Assembly (NCBI GenBank): GCA_015229115.1
Contig: JADGCH010000024.1
Location: forward strand, 1-34,651
Direction of reading: 5' to 3'
Source: Magnetococcales bacterium
GTDB lineage: Bacteria > Pseudomonadota > Magnetococcia > Magnetococcales > JADGCH01
Length of the DNA stretch: 34,651 nucleotides
Under the pieces are notes generated by a model. It made no database searches, was not told where the DNA came from, and was given only the letters and a program-made list of their open reading frames with translations. The position numbers and the translations under genes are program-made. This document shows, piece after piece, positions 1 through 7,790 of this stretch; positions within the stretch are counted from its first letter, which is position 1; each line of letters starts with the position of its first letter.

Positions 1-258
1 CAGCTGCATCTCAATGATGTAACGGCGGCCCGACTGGTCTGTGACACGCACATCCAGGATCGATTCTTTCAGATCGAGAATCGGTGGCGCTTGGTACGGG
101 TCGAGAATGGTCACCTCGGTGATTGTTCTATCACCGGTCAGATCCAGGATGGCATTGAGAAAGCTGATGATAATGTCGTGGCTGTGGTCCGAACCGAAGA
201 TCTTGCGGAACGCCAAATCCATTTTTGGGTTGACGAATCGGAGTGGTTTTTGGGTCAT
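1..258 (-). CDS. Rpn-family PD-(D/E)XK nuclease / putative transposase, 5' part only
   Basis: Read on the minus strand from the ATG at 258, this is an open frame of 86 codons that leaves the window at base 1, so only the N-terminus is visible. The protein opens with a Lys-Met-Asp-Leu-Ala-Phe-Arg-Lys-Ile-Phe-Gly stretch followed by an ISFLNAILDL block, then ILDVRVTDQSGRRYIIEMQL. These are the hallmarks of the Rpn (recombination-promoting nuclease, PDDEXK_2) family; the Asp of LDVRV and the E-x-Q of IEMQ are the expected nuclease residues. A GAGG lies 7 bases before the ATG. Rpn proteins act on DNA and are often multicopy and horizontally spread; several have been linked to RecA-independent recombination or phage defence. 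No terminal inverted repeat is visible, so mobility cannot be judged. Confidence 0.85.
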   Translation of the reverse strand, partial: MTQKPLRFVNPKMDLAFRKIFGSDHSHDIIISFLNAILDLTGDRTITEVTILDPYQAPPILDLKESILDVRVTDQSGRRYIIEMQL

Positions 259-422
259 CGCTATCCTCGCACAGTAAGGTTGTGGAGACGAACTGAGGCT
301 ATTATAGCAACAGGATAGGGTGAACGCAAATGACATGACTTGATCAGCAACTATGGACAGAACGGGCCGATATGATTAATCTGTACCATTCCAATCCATG
401 ACCACGAGGGAGTTCTTTTGTT

Positions 423-1430
423 ATGCCCGCTCTGACGATTGACGAAGCCATTAACTATATCTACCAGCAATTGCGTGAAGGTCGTGTTACCGAGGCTCGT
501 CGTGTGGCACAGATGATCCTGACCCAGCAGGGTGACCACCCCGATATGCAGCGACTGTTGCTGCAGACCGAATCACTGCTGCCGCTGGAACGGCTCAACG
601 ACATGCTGTTCTATACCATGAAAGAGGTGTCGCGTTCCAATCAGCTGGCCAGTCAGCGCCTGTATCGGGATATCCTGTCCGATGCCTGCTATGCTGATCC
701 GCGTCGTCTGGAGCGTTTTGGCGCCAAGTTCTACTCGCAGAACGATGAAGATGGCATCCTTGCCGAAATTTTCCGCCGTATCGGTGTCAGCAATCATACC
801 TTTCTTGAGTTTGGTGTCTCCAATGGCCTGGAAAACAACACCCTGTTGTTGACCTACCAAGGTTGGAAGGGGGTATGGATGGATGGTGGTGAGCAGAACA
901 TCGCCTTCATCCGGCAAAAATTTGCCCCCCTGATCGAGCAGAACCGGCTGCAGGTGTCGCAGCAGTGGATCAGTGTTGAAACCATCAATGAGGTCATCGC
1001 CCAGTTCAACCTGCCTGAGGAAATCGACCTGATCAGCATCGATATCGATGGTAACGACTATTATGTCTTCGAGAGCCTCACATGCGTGCGGCCACGGGTC
1101 TGTGTCATTGAGTACAACAGCAAGCTACCGCCTCCCATTCTGGCTGTGATGCGTTACAACGCTGAACACAGCAGCCACGAATTTACCGACTATTTCGGCT
1201 GCTCGCTCGAATCCCTGACACGCATGGCCCAGCGTAAGGGCTATCAACTGGTAAGCTGTAACATTACCGGCTCGAATGCCTTTTTCGTCCGTTCCGATCT
1301 GTGCGGCGACCATTTTTATACCCCAGCTACAGCTGAAGCACTTTACCATCCACCCCGTTACGAAATCAACTATGGTGGAGCCTTCCGCGTTGGCCATCCG
1401 ACCAATTACGGTCACTGGGAAATGATCTGA
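423..1430 (+). CDS. FkbM-like putative SAM-dependent methyltransferase with helical N-terminus
   Basis: The 335-residue soluble protein begins at an ATG 8-9 bases after GAGGGAG. Residues 1 to about 50 look helical and TPR-like (AINYIYQQLREG, EARRVAQMIL). The core starts near residue 103 with KFYSQNDEDGILAEIF, then FLEFGVSNGLENNT and YQGWKGVWMDG, and later DLISIDIDGNDYYVFESL. The pattern F-x-E-x-G...NT...GW-x-G followed by an acidic residue matches the SAM-binding fold of FkbM-like enzymes, and DIDGND matches a group of uncharacterised proteins of that fold. FkbM relatives O-methylate sugars or polyketides; the substrate here is unknown. There is no signal peptide or membrane segment. It stands apart from its neighbours: the Rpn fragment diverges from it and the downstream kinase has its own promoter. 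Confidence 0.65.
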   Translation: MPALTIDEAINYIYQQLREGRVTEARRVAQMILTQQGDHPDMQRLLLQTESLLPLERLNDMLFYTMKEVSRSNQLASQRLYRDILSDACYADPRRLERFGAKFYSQNDEDGILAEIFRRIGVSNHTFLEFGVSNGLENNTLLLTYQGWKGVWMDGGEQNIAFIRQKFAPLIEQNRLQVSQQWISVETINEVIAQFNLPEEIDLISIDIDGNDYYVFESLTCVRPRVCVIEYNSKLPPPILAVMRYNAEHSSHEFTDYFGCSLESLTRMAQRKGYQLVSCNITGSNAFFVRSDLCGDHFYTPATAEALYHPPRYEINYGGAFRVGHPTNYGHWEMI

Positions 1431-1431
1431 A

Positions 1432-1462
1432 ATGATGTAACGCTTGATAGATTTTACATCAT
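1432..1462. promoter_or_regulatory. Inverted repeat (putative operator) over the PfkB kinase promoter
   Basis: ATGATGTAA at 1432-1440 is mirrored exactly by TTACATCAT at 1454-1462, giving 9-base arms with centres 22 bases apart, about two helical turns. The repeat straddles the -35 (1444-1449) and runs into the spacer of the promoter below. There is no T tract, so it is a better repressor site than a terminator, although its position 2 bases after the upstream stop also allows a hairpin reading. Confidence 0.5.
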
Positions 1463-1473
1463 GCTGTTATAAT
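1444..1473 (+). promoter_or_regulatory. Sigma-70-type promoter for the PfkB kinase
   Basis: TTGATA at 1444-1449 and a perfect TATAAT at 1468-1473 are separated by 18 bases. Transcription would begin near 1480, leaving a short leader that contains the AAAGGA ribosome site before the ATG at 1508. It is the best-matching housekeeping promoter I can see in the window. Confidence 0.65.
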
Positions 1474-1507
1474 TTGCTTGGAGTATCTCAAAAAAGGAAC
1501 TGACACC

Positions 1508-2512
1508 ATGTCCCATTATGACGTGTACAGCATAGGTCATGCACTGGTTGATCTTGAATGTGAAGTTTCGGACAGCTTTCTGCAGCAGGCTGGCTTGCAA
1601 AAAGGGTCGATGCAGCTGGTTGATCAGACCCGTCAGATTGAATTGCTGCACCAGCTGCAACAGCATCACCATGTCATGAAGCGTTCCTGCGGTGGATCAG
1701 CCGCTAACAGTGCCATCGCCGTAGCCCAGCTGGGAGGAACCGCTTTCCATGCCTGCAAAGTAGCCGATGATGACAACGGTCGCTTCTACGCCGCCGATAT
1801 GGAAGCTAACGGAGTGGCTAACGACCTGCTTACCACACTGGCCGACGGGCTAACGGGATGCTGTTTGGTGTTGATTACCCCTGATGCCGAGCGGACCATG
1901 TGTACCTTTCTGGGTGTTTCGGAAACTCTGTCACCGGACCACATTGCCGTAGAGCGTCTGAGCGCCGCCCGTTATCTGTACGTTGAAGGCTATCTGGTCT
2001 CATCACAGAGCGCCCTTGATGCTGCCCTAAAGGCCGTGGCCTTGGCGCGCCAGCAGGGCATCAAGGTGGCCTTTACGTTCTCTGACGTCAATATGCTGCG
2101 TTATTGCCGCAACCAGATCGATGCCGTCATCGGTGGTGGCGTTGACCTGCTGTTTTGCAACCAGGCCGAGGCCTGTCATTATGCCGCTACCGACCATATA
2201 GCCGATGCCAGTCTGCGGTTACGCGAGGTGTCAGCCGCCGTCTGCATCACCCTGGGCGGACGAGGAGCCACCCTGTACGACGGCACACGGCAGATTGAAG
2301 TGGTGTCTCCTATGGTACAGGCCATTAACACCAATGGCGCTGGGGATCTGTTTGCCGGAGCCTTTCTCTATGGAGTCAACCATGGCCACGATTTTGCCGG
2401 TTCGGGACGGCTGGCATGTCAGGCTGCCTCACGACTGGTAACCCAGTTTGGTGCCCGTCTGACTATCGAGCAAACGCGGCAGATCAAGCGGCATGTCCTG
2501 GAAGGGTATTGA
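1508..2512 (+). CDS. PfkB-family carbohydrate/nucleoside kinase (adenosine-kinase-like)
   Basis: The 334-residue cytosolic kinase starts at the ATG at 1508, 8 bases after AAAGGA; an in-frame TTG at 1478 lies at the predicted transcription start and is not used. The N-terminal signature is visible as SCGGSAANSAIAVAQLGG (about residues 57-75), and the C-terminal ATP and anion-hole signature as INTNGAGDLFAGAFLYG (about residues 275-291), with the catalytic Asp in GAGD. A CNQAEA motif lies in between. Length and motifs match the adenosine-kinase-like branch that phosphorylates nucleosides or sugars at a hydroxymethyl group using ATP. The exact substrate cannot be fixed from sequence. Transcription appears autonomous, with the palindrome at 1432-1462 as a possible control site. 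Confidence 0.85.
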   Translation: MSHYDVYSIGHALVDLECEVSDSFLQQAGLQKGSMQLVDQTRQIELLHQLQQHHHVMKRSCGGSAANSAIAVAQLGGTAFHACKVADDDNGRFYAADMEANGVANDLLTTLADGLTGCCLVLITPDAERTMCTFLGVSETLSPDHIAVERLSAARYLYVEGYLVSSQSALDAALKAVALARQQGIKVAFTFSDVNMLRYCRNQIDAVIGGGVDLLFCNQAEACHYAATDHIADASLRLREVSAAVCITLGGRGATLYDGTRQIEVVSPMVQAINTNGAGDLFAGAFLYGVNHGHDFAGSGRLACQAASRLVTQFGARLTIEQTRQIKRHVLEGY

Positions 2513-2548
2513 CCCATTAATCCTAAAATCGGTGGGGAACTGTTGTTT

Positions 2549-2926
2549 ATGTTCAATCGCATCATAACATCGCCAACACAGGATCGGCGCCACTTTTCCC
2601 GTGTCGATTTCTGTCATGAACTGGATCTGGTCAACGACAAGACGCAGCAGCTCTATCAAGGCGCCTTTAACGATATCAGCCTTAAGGGATTGCTGTTCTG
2701 CGCCGAGGAGTTGCCGAAGCCGGGCGAACAGGTCTCTGGCGTGTTGTCACTGGGAGAGATCAGCCTGACCATCCGCGGTACAGTACTATGGGCCAAGGAA
2801 CATCGCGGCGCCGCCATTCAGTTTCAGGACATGGACCTGGAGAGCTTCAGCCATTTGCGCCGTTTGATTACGCTCAACATGGGCGATTCGGAGCGAATCG
2901 ATCAGGAACTGTTCTCTTCACTGTAG
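2549..2926 (+). CDS. PilZ-domain protein, putative c-di-GMP receptor
   Basis: This 125-residue single-domain protein carries the two PilZ signatures: an Arg-rich start (QDRRHFSRVDF, residues about 11-22, fitting RxxxR) and NDISLKGLLF (about residues 42-51, fitting D/N-x-S-x-x-G). PilZ domains bind cyclic di-GMP, and free-standing ones change motility, polysaccharide or pilus machinery through protein contacts. The ATG at 2549 is preferred to the TTG at 2543 because GGGGA at 2534-2538 sits at normal distance only from the ATG. It follows the kinase gene by 36 bases, so co-transcription is likely. The window also encodes two HD-GYP proteins that would degrade the same messenger, but no direct link is shown. 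Confidence 0.82.
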   Translation: MFNRIITSPTQDRRHFSRVDFCHELDLVNDKTQQLYQGAFNDISLKGLLFCAEELPKPGEQVSGVLSLGEISLTIRGTVLWAKEHRGAAIQFQDMDLESFSHLRRLITLNMGDSERIDQELFSSL

Positions 2927-2945
2927 GAAGGATGGGAGATATGCT

Positions 2946-3359
2946 GTGATTTGGGCTCAAATTCTACCCCATATCCAGGCCGTTCTGAATGGCACGGCCC
3001 TGGTTGCTCTGATCGCTGGTTTTTTTGCCATTCGCAATCGTCAGAAGATCATCCATCAGCGTTACATGTTTATCGCCCTGATCACCTCGCTGCTGTTTCT
3101 GGTGGCCTATGTGATCTATCATCTGGTGGCTGGGTGGACCGGGTTTTCCGGTACCGGACCGATACGGACCCTGTTCTTCACCATACTCATTTCGCACGTG
3201 CTCATGGCTGTTGTGCTGGTACCGATGATCGTCGTGACCATAAAGCGTGCCATGCAACAGCAATTTGCACAACACCGTGCCTTGGCCGGCAAGACCTTGC
3301 TGGTGTGGATTTATGTGTCTGTCACCGGATTGATCATCTACTGGATGTCCTACGCATGA
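2946..3359 (+). CDS. DUF420 family integral membrane protein
   Basis: The 137-residue protein starts at a GTG 7 bases after GGGAG. It has four hydrophobic segments, at about residues 10-25, 38-57, 76-98 and 117-135. The segment with YVIYHLVAGWTGFSGTGP followed by FFTILISHVLMA is the family's conserved core, with two histidines placed in membrane segments. DUF420 proteins (B. subtilis YozB relatives) occur near cytochrome oxidase and haem genes, but their biochemical function is unproven. It overlaps the next gene by an ATGA, so the two are translated as a pair. Confidence 0.8.
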   Translation: MIWAQILPHIQAVLNGTALVALIAGFFAIRNRQKIIHQRYMFIALITSLLFLVAYVIYHLVAGWTGFSGTGPIRTLFFTILISHVLMAVVLVPMIVVTIKRAMQQQFAQHRALAGKTLLVWIYVSVTGLIIYWMSYA

Positions 3360-3757
3360 AAAGCACTCTGCGTCGACCCGTGGCTACTGGACGTCACAAG
3401 CGGGACATCACGCCTGACCGTGTTGAAACCATCGTGGCCACAGCCCAGCAGGCACAGGGGTATCGTGAGCAATCGTTACGCATCCATCCCTGGGTTTGTG
3501 GTCGCTGCGGCCGGGCCTTCACCATGGACAACCTCTATGAGCTGACCATCCATCACAAGGACCATAACCACGACAACAACCCAAGTGACGGTAGCAACTG
3601 GGAACATCTTTGCCTTTACTGCCACGATCAGGAGCATGAAAAATACGAGCGCGCTGCCGCCCACGGAGGGGGCCTTAATCTGTCGGAGGCTTTACCACCA
3701 CCAGCAACCCACAATCCGTTTGCTGATCTGAAGGCCTTGCTGCAGCAAAGGGGTTGA
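3356..3757 (+). CDS. HNH endonuclease-fold protein, YajD-like
   Basis: A 133-residue protein starts at the ATG inside the ATGA overlap with the DUF420 gene. The zinc-binding HNH core runs from CGRCGRAF (about residues 43-50) through TIHHKDHNHDNNPSDGSN to LCLYCHDQEHEK (about residues 84-95): two CxxC pairs plus the His-His-x-Asp and Asn of the betabeta-alpha-metal nuclease fold. The layout matches YajD, a small stand-alone HNH protein found in many proteobacteria with unknown cellular role. DNA cleavage is plausible but unproven. The tail after residue 100 is low-complexity. No partner gene suggests a restriction or phage function. Confidence 0.82.
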   Translation: MKSTLRRPVATGRHKRDITPDRVETIVATAQQAQGYREQSLRIHPWVCGRCGRAFTMDNLYELTIHHKDHNHDNNPSDGSNWEHLCLYCHDQEHEKYERAAAHGGGLNLSEALPPPATHNPFADLKALLQQRG

Positions 3758-3928
3758 TAAAACAGCGTTCGCTCGCGAAGGACTGTCGTTGATGGAGTTC
3801 CTCCCGAGTGAAGACAAATCGCTGCTTGACAGATAATCGTTGGTAGCGTATTCCCTCACCGGAAGTACTGGAAAGCATTTCCTGATCGTCCTTGTTTGGT
3901 ACACCCAATCACTTGCGCCCAGATCGGT
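3758..3928. other. Non-coding gap between convergent operons
   Basis: These 171 bases separate the plus-strand HNH gene from the end of the minus-strand feo operon. I see only a small hairpin-capable sequence (TTCGC-TC-GCGAA) soon after the HNH stop and no T-tailed terminator. Minus-strand open frames here have only a TTG start or lack a ribosome site, and they overlap the HNH gene, so I do not call a gene. Confidence 0.5.
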
Positions 3929-5077
3929 TTAGCCCACGCCATATCTACGCATGGCTCTCGATTCGAGCCATTGCTTCAGCCGGTGCATCGGCTTAAGGGG
4001 TGGCAGGATCAGGTTAAGGTTAAAGTGGTCAAAGCGTGATACCCATATGCCGTGGTCCAGTGTATCGATGATGCATATCAACTCGGTTCTGAACGTATGA
4101 TTGGCTGGTTGGTTTAAAAGTTCCGCGCACAGATTTCTGACCGCTGTTTTGGCCTGTAGTTCAGCCATGTGGGCCTGTTTGGCACGCCAGTCGGGCCCTG
4201 GAAAAGATCCGGCATCTCCGGCGACATAAACTTTTGTACCACCCGCGACGCGACAATGGCTATCGGCCTTGAGAAAACCACCCGATGACAACTCCATACC
4301 TGTTTGGGCCAACCAGGGCGATCCGGTCATACCCGGCAAAAACAGGATCATATCGGCATGAATGGCCTCCGTCTGTCCTTCAAGTAAAATCTGCCGGGGT
4401 GCAAAACCCACGATCTTCTTGCCAAGATGGGTTTCAATGTCACGGTGTTGCATGGTGGACAGCAGGCCTTTGACAGCCTTGGGCCCAAGACGTTTACCGG
4501 GTTCAGACATGGGCGCAAAGAAAATCAGCTTGAACCGGTCGCGTCGACCGATTTTTCTTAAATAGGTGTCCATCCCGAACAGAAACTCAAACAGGGGACC
4601 GCCCCGGATGGCCTCCGGTTCTGCCGGGTTGCTGCTAAACCCCATGGCAATCACCCCACTGTCCATGGCCTGCAATTGCTGATGTATGGCCGTGGCTGCC
4701 TCCACACCACTACAGGGGTTGACGGTATGCTCAATGCCGGGCGCTTTTTTCAGATAGGTTGCCCCAGCTGCAATCAGCAATCCGTCATTCGTGACGCTGC
4801 CACTGGTGGTAACAACCGTACGTCCCTGGTTCTGTATCGAGACCGCTTCTCCGGCATGATGGGTGACCCCATGCCGTCGAAAATAGCGTTCCAGGTTGCA
4901 CTGTATATCCGTTCCCGAACGCTGCCCCGATGGAATCCAGATCAGGCTTGGATGGTAAAGGAAACTGGCCTGTGGCGAAATGACTGTCAGATCAATGTGC
5001 CGGCTACGGTCAAGGCAGCGCAAATGATCAATGGCAGCAAGTGCAGCAAAGCCGTTGCCAATAATACTGATTTTCAT
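3929..5077 (-). CDS. SQR-like FAD/NAD(P)-dependent oxidoreductase
   Basis: The 382-residue flavoprotein begins with the dinucleotide-binding motif IIGNGFAALAAIDHL and has a second FAD contact, KVYVAGDAGSFPGPDW, near residue 285. The layout, including FLYHPSLIWIPSG near residue 40 and a hydrophobic, basic C-terminus, is that of sulfide:quinone oxidoreductase-like members of the pyridine-nucleotide-disulfide family. True sulfide:quinone reductases need a redox cysteine pair beside the flavin. Here only Cys near residue 122 (VNPCSG) is near an expected place, and the GFSSNPAEPEAIRGGP segment where the partner normally lies has none. Sulfide oxidation is therefore doubtful; an NADH or quinone-linked reductase role is equally possible. 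It is the last gene of the feo operon, 33 bases after the Cys-rich gene, with AGGA 9 bases before the ATG. Confidence 0.72.
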   Translation of the reverse strand: MKISIIGNGFAALAAIDHLRCLDRSRHIDLTVISPQASFLYHPSLIWIPSGQRSGTDIQCNLERYFRRHGVTHHAGEAVSIQNQGRTVVTTSGSVTNDGLLIAAGATYLKKAPGIEHTVNPCSGVEAATAIHQQLQAMDSGVIAMGFSSNPAEPEAIRGGPLFEFLFGMDTYLRKIGRRDRFKLIFFAPMSEPGKRLGPKAVKGLLSTMQHRDIETHLGKKIVGFAPRQILLEGQTEAIHADMILFLPGMTGSPWLAQTGMELSSGGFLKADSHCRVAGGTKVYVAGDAGSFPGPDWRAKQAHMAELQAKTAVRNLCAELLNQPANHTFRTELICIIDTLDHGIWVSRFDHFNLNLILPPLKPMHRLKQWLESRAMRRYGVG

Positions 5078-5110
5078 ATTCAGAAATCCTGGTCAGGTCG
5101 AATACTGTTT

Positions 5111-5263
5111 TCAGGAACCACACTTGCTGCATCCACCCTTGCAACCCGGCTTCGGCTGTTTGCCTGCATCCGGTGCGATCGTGTTTCTGATATAACGCAC
5201 CACAAGCAATAAACAGATGCAGAAGATGACGAACAACAACACCTTATCGAGTAAACTGTTCAT
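5111..5263 (-). CDS. FeoB-associated small Cys-rich membrane protein
   Basis: A 50-residue protein starts at an ATG overlapping the feoB stop as ATGA. One membrane segment spans about residues 8-25 (VLLFVIFCICLLLVVRYI), followed by a cytosolic or periplasmic tail ending CKGGCSKCGS. This matches the small FeoB-associated Cys-rich membrane proteins that follow feoB in many bacteria. They may act as a metal-binding or stabilising subunit of the iron transporter, but no mechanism is established. A longer in-frame reading upstream would run inside feoB and has no support. Confidence 0.85.
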   Translation of the reverse strand: MNSLLDKVLLFVIFCICLLLVVRYIRNTIAPDAGKQPKPGCKGGCSKCGS

Positions 5264-7434
5264 ACGATCAAATTCCCGATGGTAACGATGAGAAAGGCTA
5301 CCAGCCAAGCATAGGTCATGGAAAACGCTACCGAAAAACCAGCCCATTTCCACCCACCGGCCTCGCGACGAATAGTGGCAATGGTGGCCAGACACGGGCT
5401 GTACAACAACGTAAAAACCATGAATGCAAACGCCACCAGCGGGCGCATGGTCTTGCCCAGTATATCCTGGAAGGAAGACGATTCAGCGCTGACATGATCG
5501 CCCTGGGAGTAAAGCACAGCGTAACTGGCGACCACAACCTCCTTGGCAACCAGGCCCGTGAGGATGGCTACCGTATCGCGCCAGGTCATCTCCAGAGGAG
5601 CAAAGACCGGCGCGACGGTATGGGCAACCCGGCCCAGATAACTCTTCTCCAGAGATTCCTGCTTTTGCTGGTTGACCAGTTTGGCAATGGACTCCTGATG
5701 CTGCTCGCTATAGGGTTGTTTTTTCAAATATTCAATCTGTCCCTGATAATCAACACTCCATTCAACTGTTTTGGGAAATTCCTTCATGAACCAGAGCACG
5801 ATGGAACCAATCAGAATGACACCAGCAATTTTCTGCAGGAAGGCCATGGCGTTGTCCCACATATGAATCAGCAGGGCACGCAAGGTGGGGAGCCGGTAAG
5901 GCGGCAATTCCATGATAAAGCTCTCATGGATGGTCTGTGGCAATAGTTTATTGAGCAGAATAGAGCCCACCATGGCCATTAATATACTTATAATATACAT
6001 AAGAAAGACAATGGTTGCCGCCATGTCGCTAAAGAACGCTCCGGCAAACAGGATAAACACCGGCAAACGGGCGGCGCATAGCATGAAGGGATTGATCAGG
6101 ATGGTAATAAGGCGGGAACGCTTGCTTTCGATGGTCCGCGTAGCCATGATTGCTGGAACGTTACAGCCAAAACCAATCACCATGGGAATGAGGGCCTTGC
6201 CATGCAGACCGAAGGAGTGCATCAGCCGGTCCATGAGAAAGGCAGCGCGTGTCAGATAGCCGGTTTCGCTGAAGATGGCCATAAAAAAGAACAGGATGAC
6301 AATATTGGGTAGAAAAATGATGGTACCGCCGACGCCGGCTATAACGCCATCAATGACCAGGTCGTGCACCATTCCGTCAGGTATGAGTTCACCTACCCCC
6401 CCCTTGGTCCACTCGACCAGGGCCTCAATCCAGTTCATGGGATATTCACCGAGCGTGAACGTGGAGTGAAACATCACCCACAGCAGACCGAAGAAAACCG
6501 GAATCCCCACAATGGGATGGAGAAAAAGGTTATCCAGCTTGCGGGTAACATCCTTGTGCCCAACCATTTCAGGAGATTGCTGCACGGTCTTGAGAATCAG
6601 GTTATGGACAAAACCATAGCGGGCATCAGCAAACAGCATTTCACACTCGCCATCGTGTTCCTTGGCCAGATCGTAACGTTCCCGGCGCACCATTTCCAGC
6701 AGATGGGCATGATCGCCTTCACGGCGCAGCAGGGCTTCATCGCCTTCTAGCAATTTAATGGCCAGCCAGCGTGTTTGTCGTGCGTCCATTTTTTCCGGAT
6801 GCAGCTGCCGAATCCGCCCCTGAACACGCTCAATGGCTGCAGCCAGATGGTCATCGTAATGATGAATTTCCGGGGTTGGACGGTGGGGGTGTTGTGCCAT
6901 ATGGAGCAAGGTATTTTTAAGGCCATCCAGCCCTTGCCCAGTGACACCGTTGGCTGTCAGAACAGGCCCGCCCAGCAACCCGGCAAGAGCCTCGGTATCG
7001 ATGGTTAACTGCTTGCGTTCTGCCTCGTCAATCATGTTGAGGACAAAGATGATCGGTGTTCCCAACTCAACCAGTTGACTGGTCAGAAACAGGGATCGCT
7101 CAAGGTTGCCCGCATCCAGAACATTCACCAGAATATCAGCCTTCTCAGCGTGAATATAGTCCCTGGCCTCGCTCTCCTCCGGAGTCTGGGTGGTGAGGGC
7201 ATATAAACCGGGTAGATCAGCCAGCTGGAACGACTGCTGCTGCACCTCGAAACTCCATTCCGCAATTTCAACGGTTACCCGTGGATAGTTGCCAACATGT
7301 TCCTTGGTGCGACAGAGCTGATTGAAGATCGTCGTCTTGCCGCTATTGGGATTGCCAACAAGGCCAACGGAAACGCGTGGATGAGGACAGCATGCGCGGG
7401 GCTCCTTGGAGGATCTTGAGTGGAATACAGTCAA
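5260..7434 (-). CDS. feoB: Ferrous iron transporter FeoB
   Basis: The 724-residue protein imports Fe2+ across the inner membrane. Its N-terminal G domain shows G1 GLVGNPNSGKTT (near residue 25), G2 Thr in PRVTVE, G3 DLPG, and G4 NMID. A helical cytosolic domain (about 170-270) follows, then a membrane part with two gate repeats: GFGCNVPAIMATRTIESKRS with LCAARLPV, and later VAKEVVVAS with LLYSPCLATIATIRRE. Length is typical. The start is a TTG inside a TTGA overlap with the feoA stop; no Met occurs before the G domain, so translation probably depends on re-initiation from feoA. The gene sits second in feoA-feoB-Cys-rich-flavoprotein, under the palindrome upstream of feoA. Confidence 0.96.
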   Translation of the reverse strand: MTVFHSRSSKEPRACCPHPRVSVGLVGNPNSGKTTIFNQLCRTKEHVGNYPRVTVEIAEWSFEVQQQSFQLADLPGLYALTTQTPEESEARDYIHAEKADILVNVLDAGNLERSLFLTSQLVELGTPIIFVLNMIDEAERKQLTIDTEALAGLLGGPVLTANGVTGQGLDGLKNTLLHMAQHPHRPTPEIHHYDDHLAAAIERVQGRIRQLHPEKMDARQTRWLAIKLLEGDEALLRREGDHAHLLEMVRRERYDLAKEHDGECEMLFADARYGFVHNLILKTVQQSPEMVGHKDVTRKLDNLFLHPIVGIPVFFGLLWVMFHSTFTLGEYPMNWIEALVEWTKGGVGELIPDGMVHDLVIDGVIAGVGGTIIFLPNIVILFFFMAIFSETGYLTRAAFLMDRLMHSFGLHGKALIPMVIGFGCNVPAIMATRTIESKRSRLITILINPFMLCAARLPVFILFAGAFFSDMAATIVFLMYIISILMAMVGSILLNKLLPQTIHESFIMELPPYRLPTLRALLIHMWDNAMAFLQKIAGVILIGSIVLWFMKEFPKTVEWSVDYQGQIEYLKKQPYSEQHQESIAKLVNQQKQESLEKSYLGRVAHTVAPVFAPLEMTWRDTVAILTGLVAKEVVVASYAVLYSQGDHVSAESSSFQDILGKTMRPLVAFAFMVFTLLYSPCLATIATIRREAGGWKWAGFSVAFSMTYAWLVAFLIVTIGNLIV

Positions 7435-7664
7435 CTTGCGGATACCAGGATGTTGTTGGCATCGTCGTTGCGGATGGACAAACGATAGCCGAGGATGGAA
7501 TAAATCTTCGGATCACCCATGGGGGCCATGGTTTCCAGTGAGATCTCCTTACCTCTGACAATACCAAGAGACATCAGCCGCCGTTTGCTGATATCATCTC
7601 CGAGCAGCCCGACGATCCTGACTATTTGACCGGCTTTTATCTCTGCAAGGGTCATTTTATTCAT
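7431..7664 (-). CDS. feoA: FeoA ferrous iron transport accessory protein
   Basis: A 77-residue cytosolic SH3-like protein with the family pattern LAEIKAGQIVRIVGL, KRRLMSLGIVRGKEI and ILGYRLSIRNDDANNI. FeoA is thought to bind the cytosolic side of FeoB and help iron transport or regulate its GTPase. The ATG at 7664 is chosen because GGGGA lies just before it; a second Met three codons later is possible. It is the first gene of the operon. Its promoter (7713-7740) and operator lie in the 154-base region shared with the divergent PerR-like regulator gene. Confidence 0.93.
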   Translation of the reverse strand: MNKMTLAEIKAGQIVRIVGLLGDDISKRRLMSLGIVRGKEISLETMAPMGDPKIYSILGYRLSIRNDDANNILVSAS

Positions 7665-7688
7665 TTTTCCCCAGGATTTCCCTCAAAG

Positions 7689-7713
7689 TTAAATAAGAAT
7701 GATTCTTATTTAA
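7689..7713. promoter_or_regulatory. Fur-type palindromic operator of the feo operon
   Basis: TTAAATAAGAAT at 7689-7700 and its exact reverse complement ATTCTTATTTAA at 7702-7713 flank a central G: 25 bases without a mismatch. The AT-rich, ATGATT-centred layout is that of Fur-family boxes. It abuts the -10 of the feoA promoter and would cover the transcription start near 7706, the expected arrangement for iron-dependent repression. Confidence 0.85.
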
Positions 7714-7740
7714 GATTAACAGCAGAATCTTATATGTCAA
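7713..7740 (-). promoter_or_regulatory. Putative sigma-70 promoter of feoAB
   Basis: On the minus strand a perfect TTGACA (7740-7735) is followed after 16 bases by TAATCT (7718-7713). The -10 is weak, as expected for a repressible promoter, and it touches the palindrome at 7689-7713. Confidence 0.5.
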
Positions 7741-7790
7741 GCGGAAAAAATTGTTGCTTGTGTTTACGAAGATGATATATGATACTCTAC

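Noticed and set aside
2330-2360. Asn in place of the usual first Asp in the PfkB motif NTNGAGD
   Set aside because: The PfkB signature tolerates Asn at this position and the catalytic Asp of GAGD is intact, so no loss of function is implied.
3760-3800. Small TTCGC/GCGAA hairpin after the HNH gene as a terminator
   Set aside because: The stem is only five pairs with a two-base loop and no T run follows.
3675-3908. Minus-strand open frames of 70-77 codons after the HNH gene
   Set aside because: TTG start or no ribosome site, overlap with the HNH coding end, no recognisable motif, and low-complexity shadow composition.
5111-5395. A 94-residue version of the Cys-rich membrane protein starting inside feoB
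   Set aside because: The first 44 residues are out-of-frame feoB sequence; the 50-residue form starting at the ATGA overlap matches the family size.
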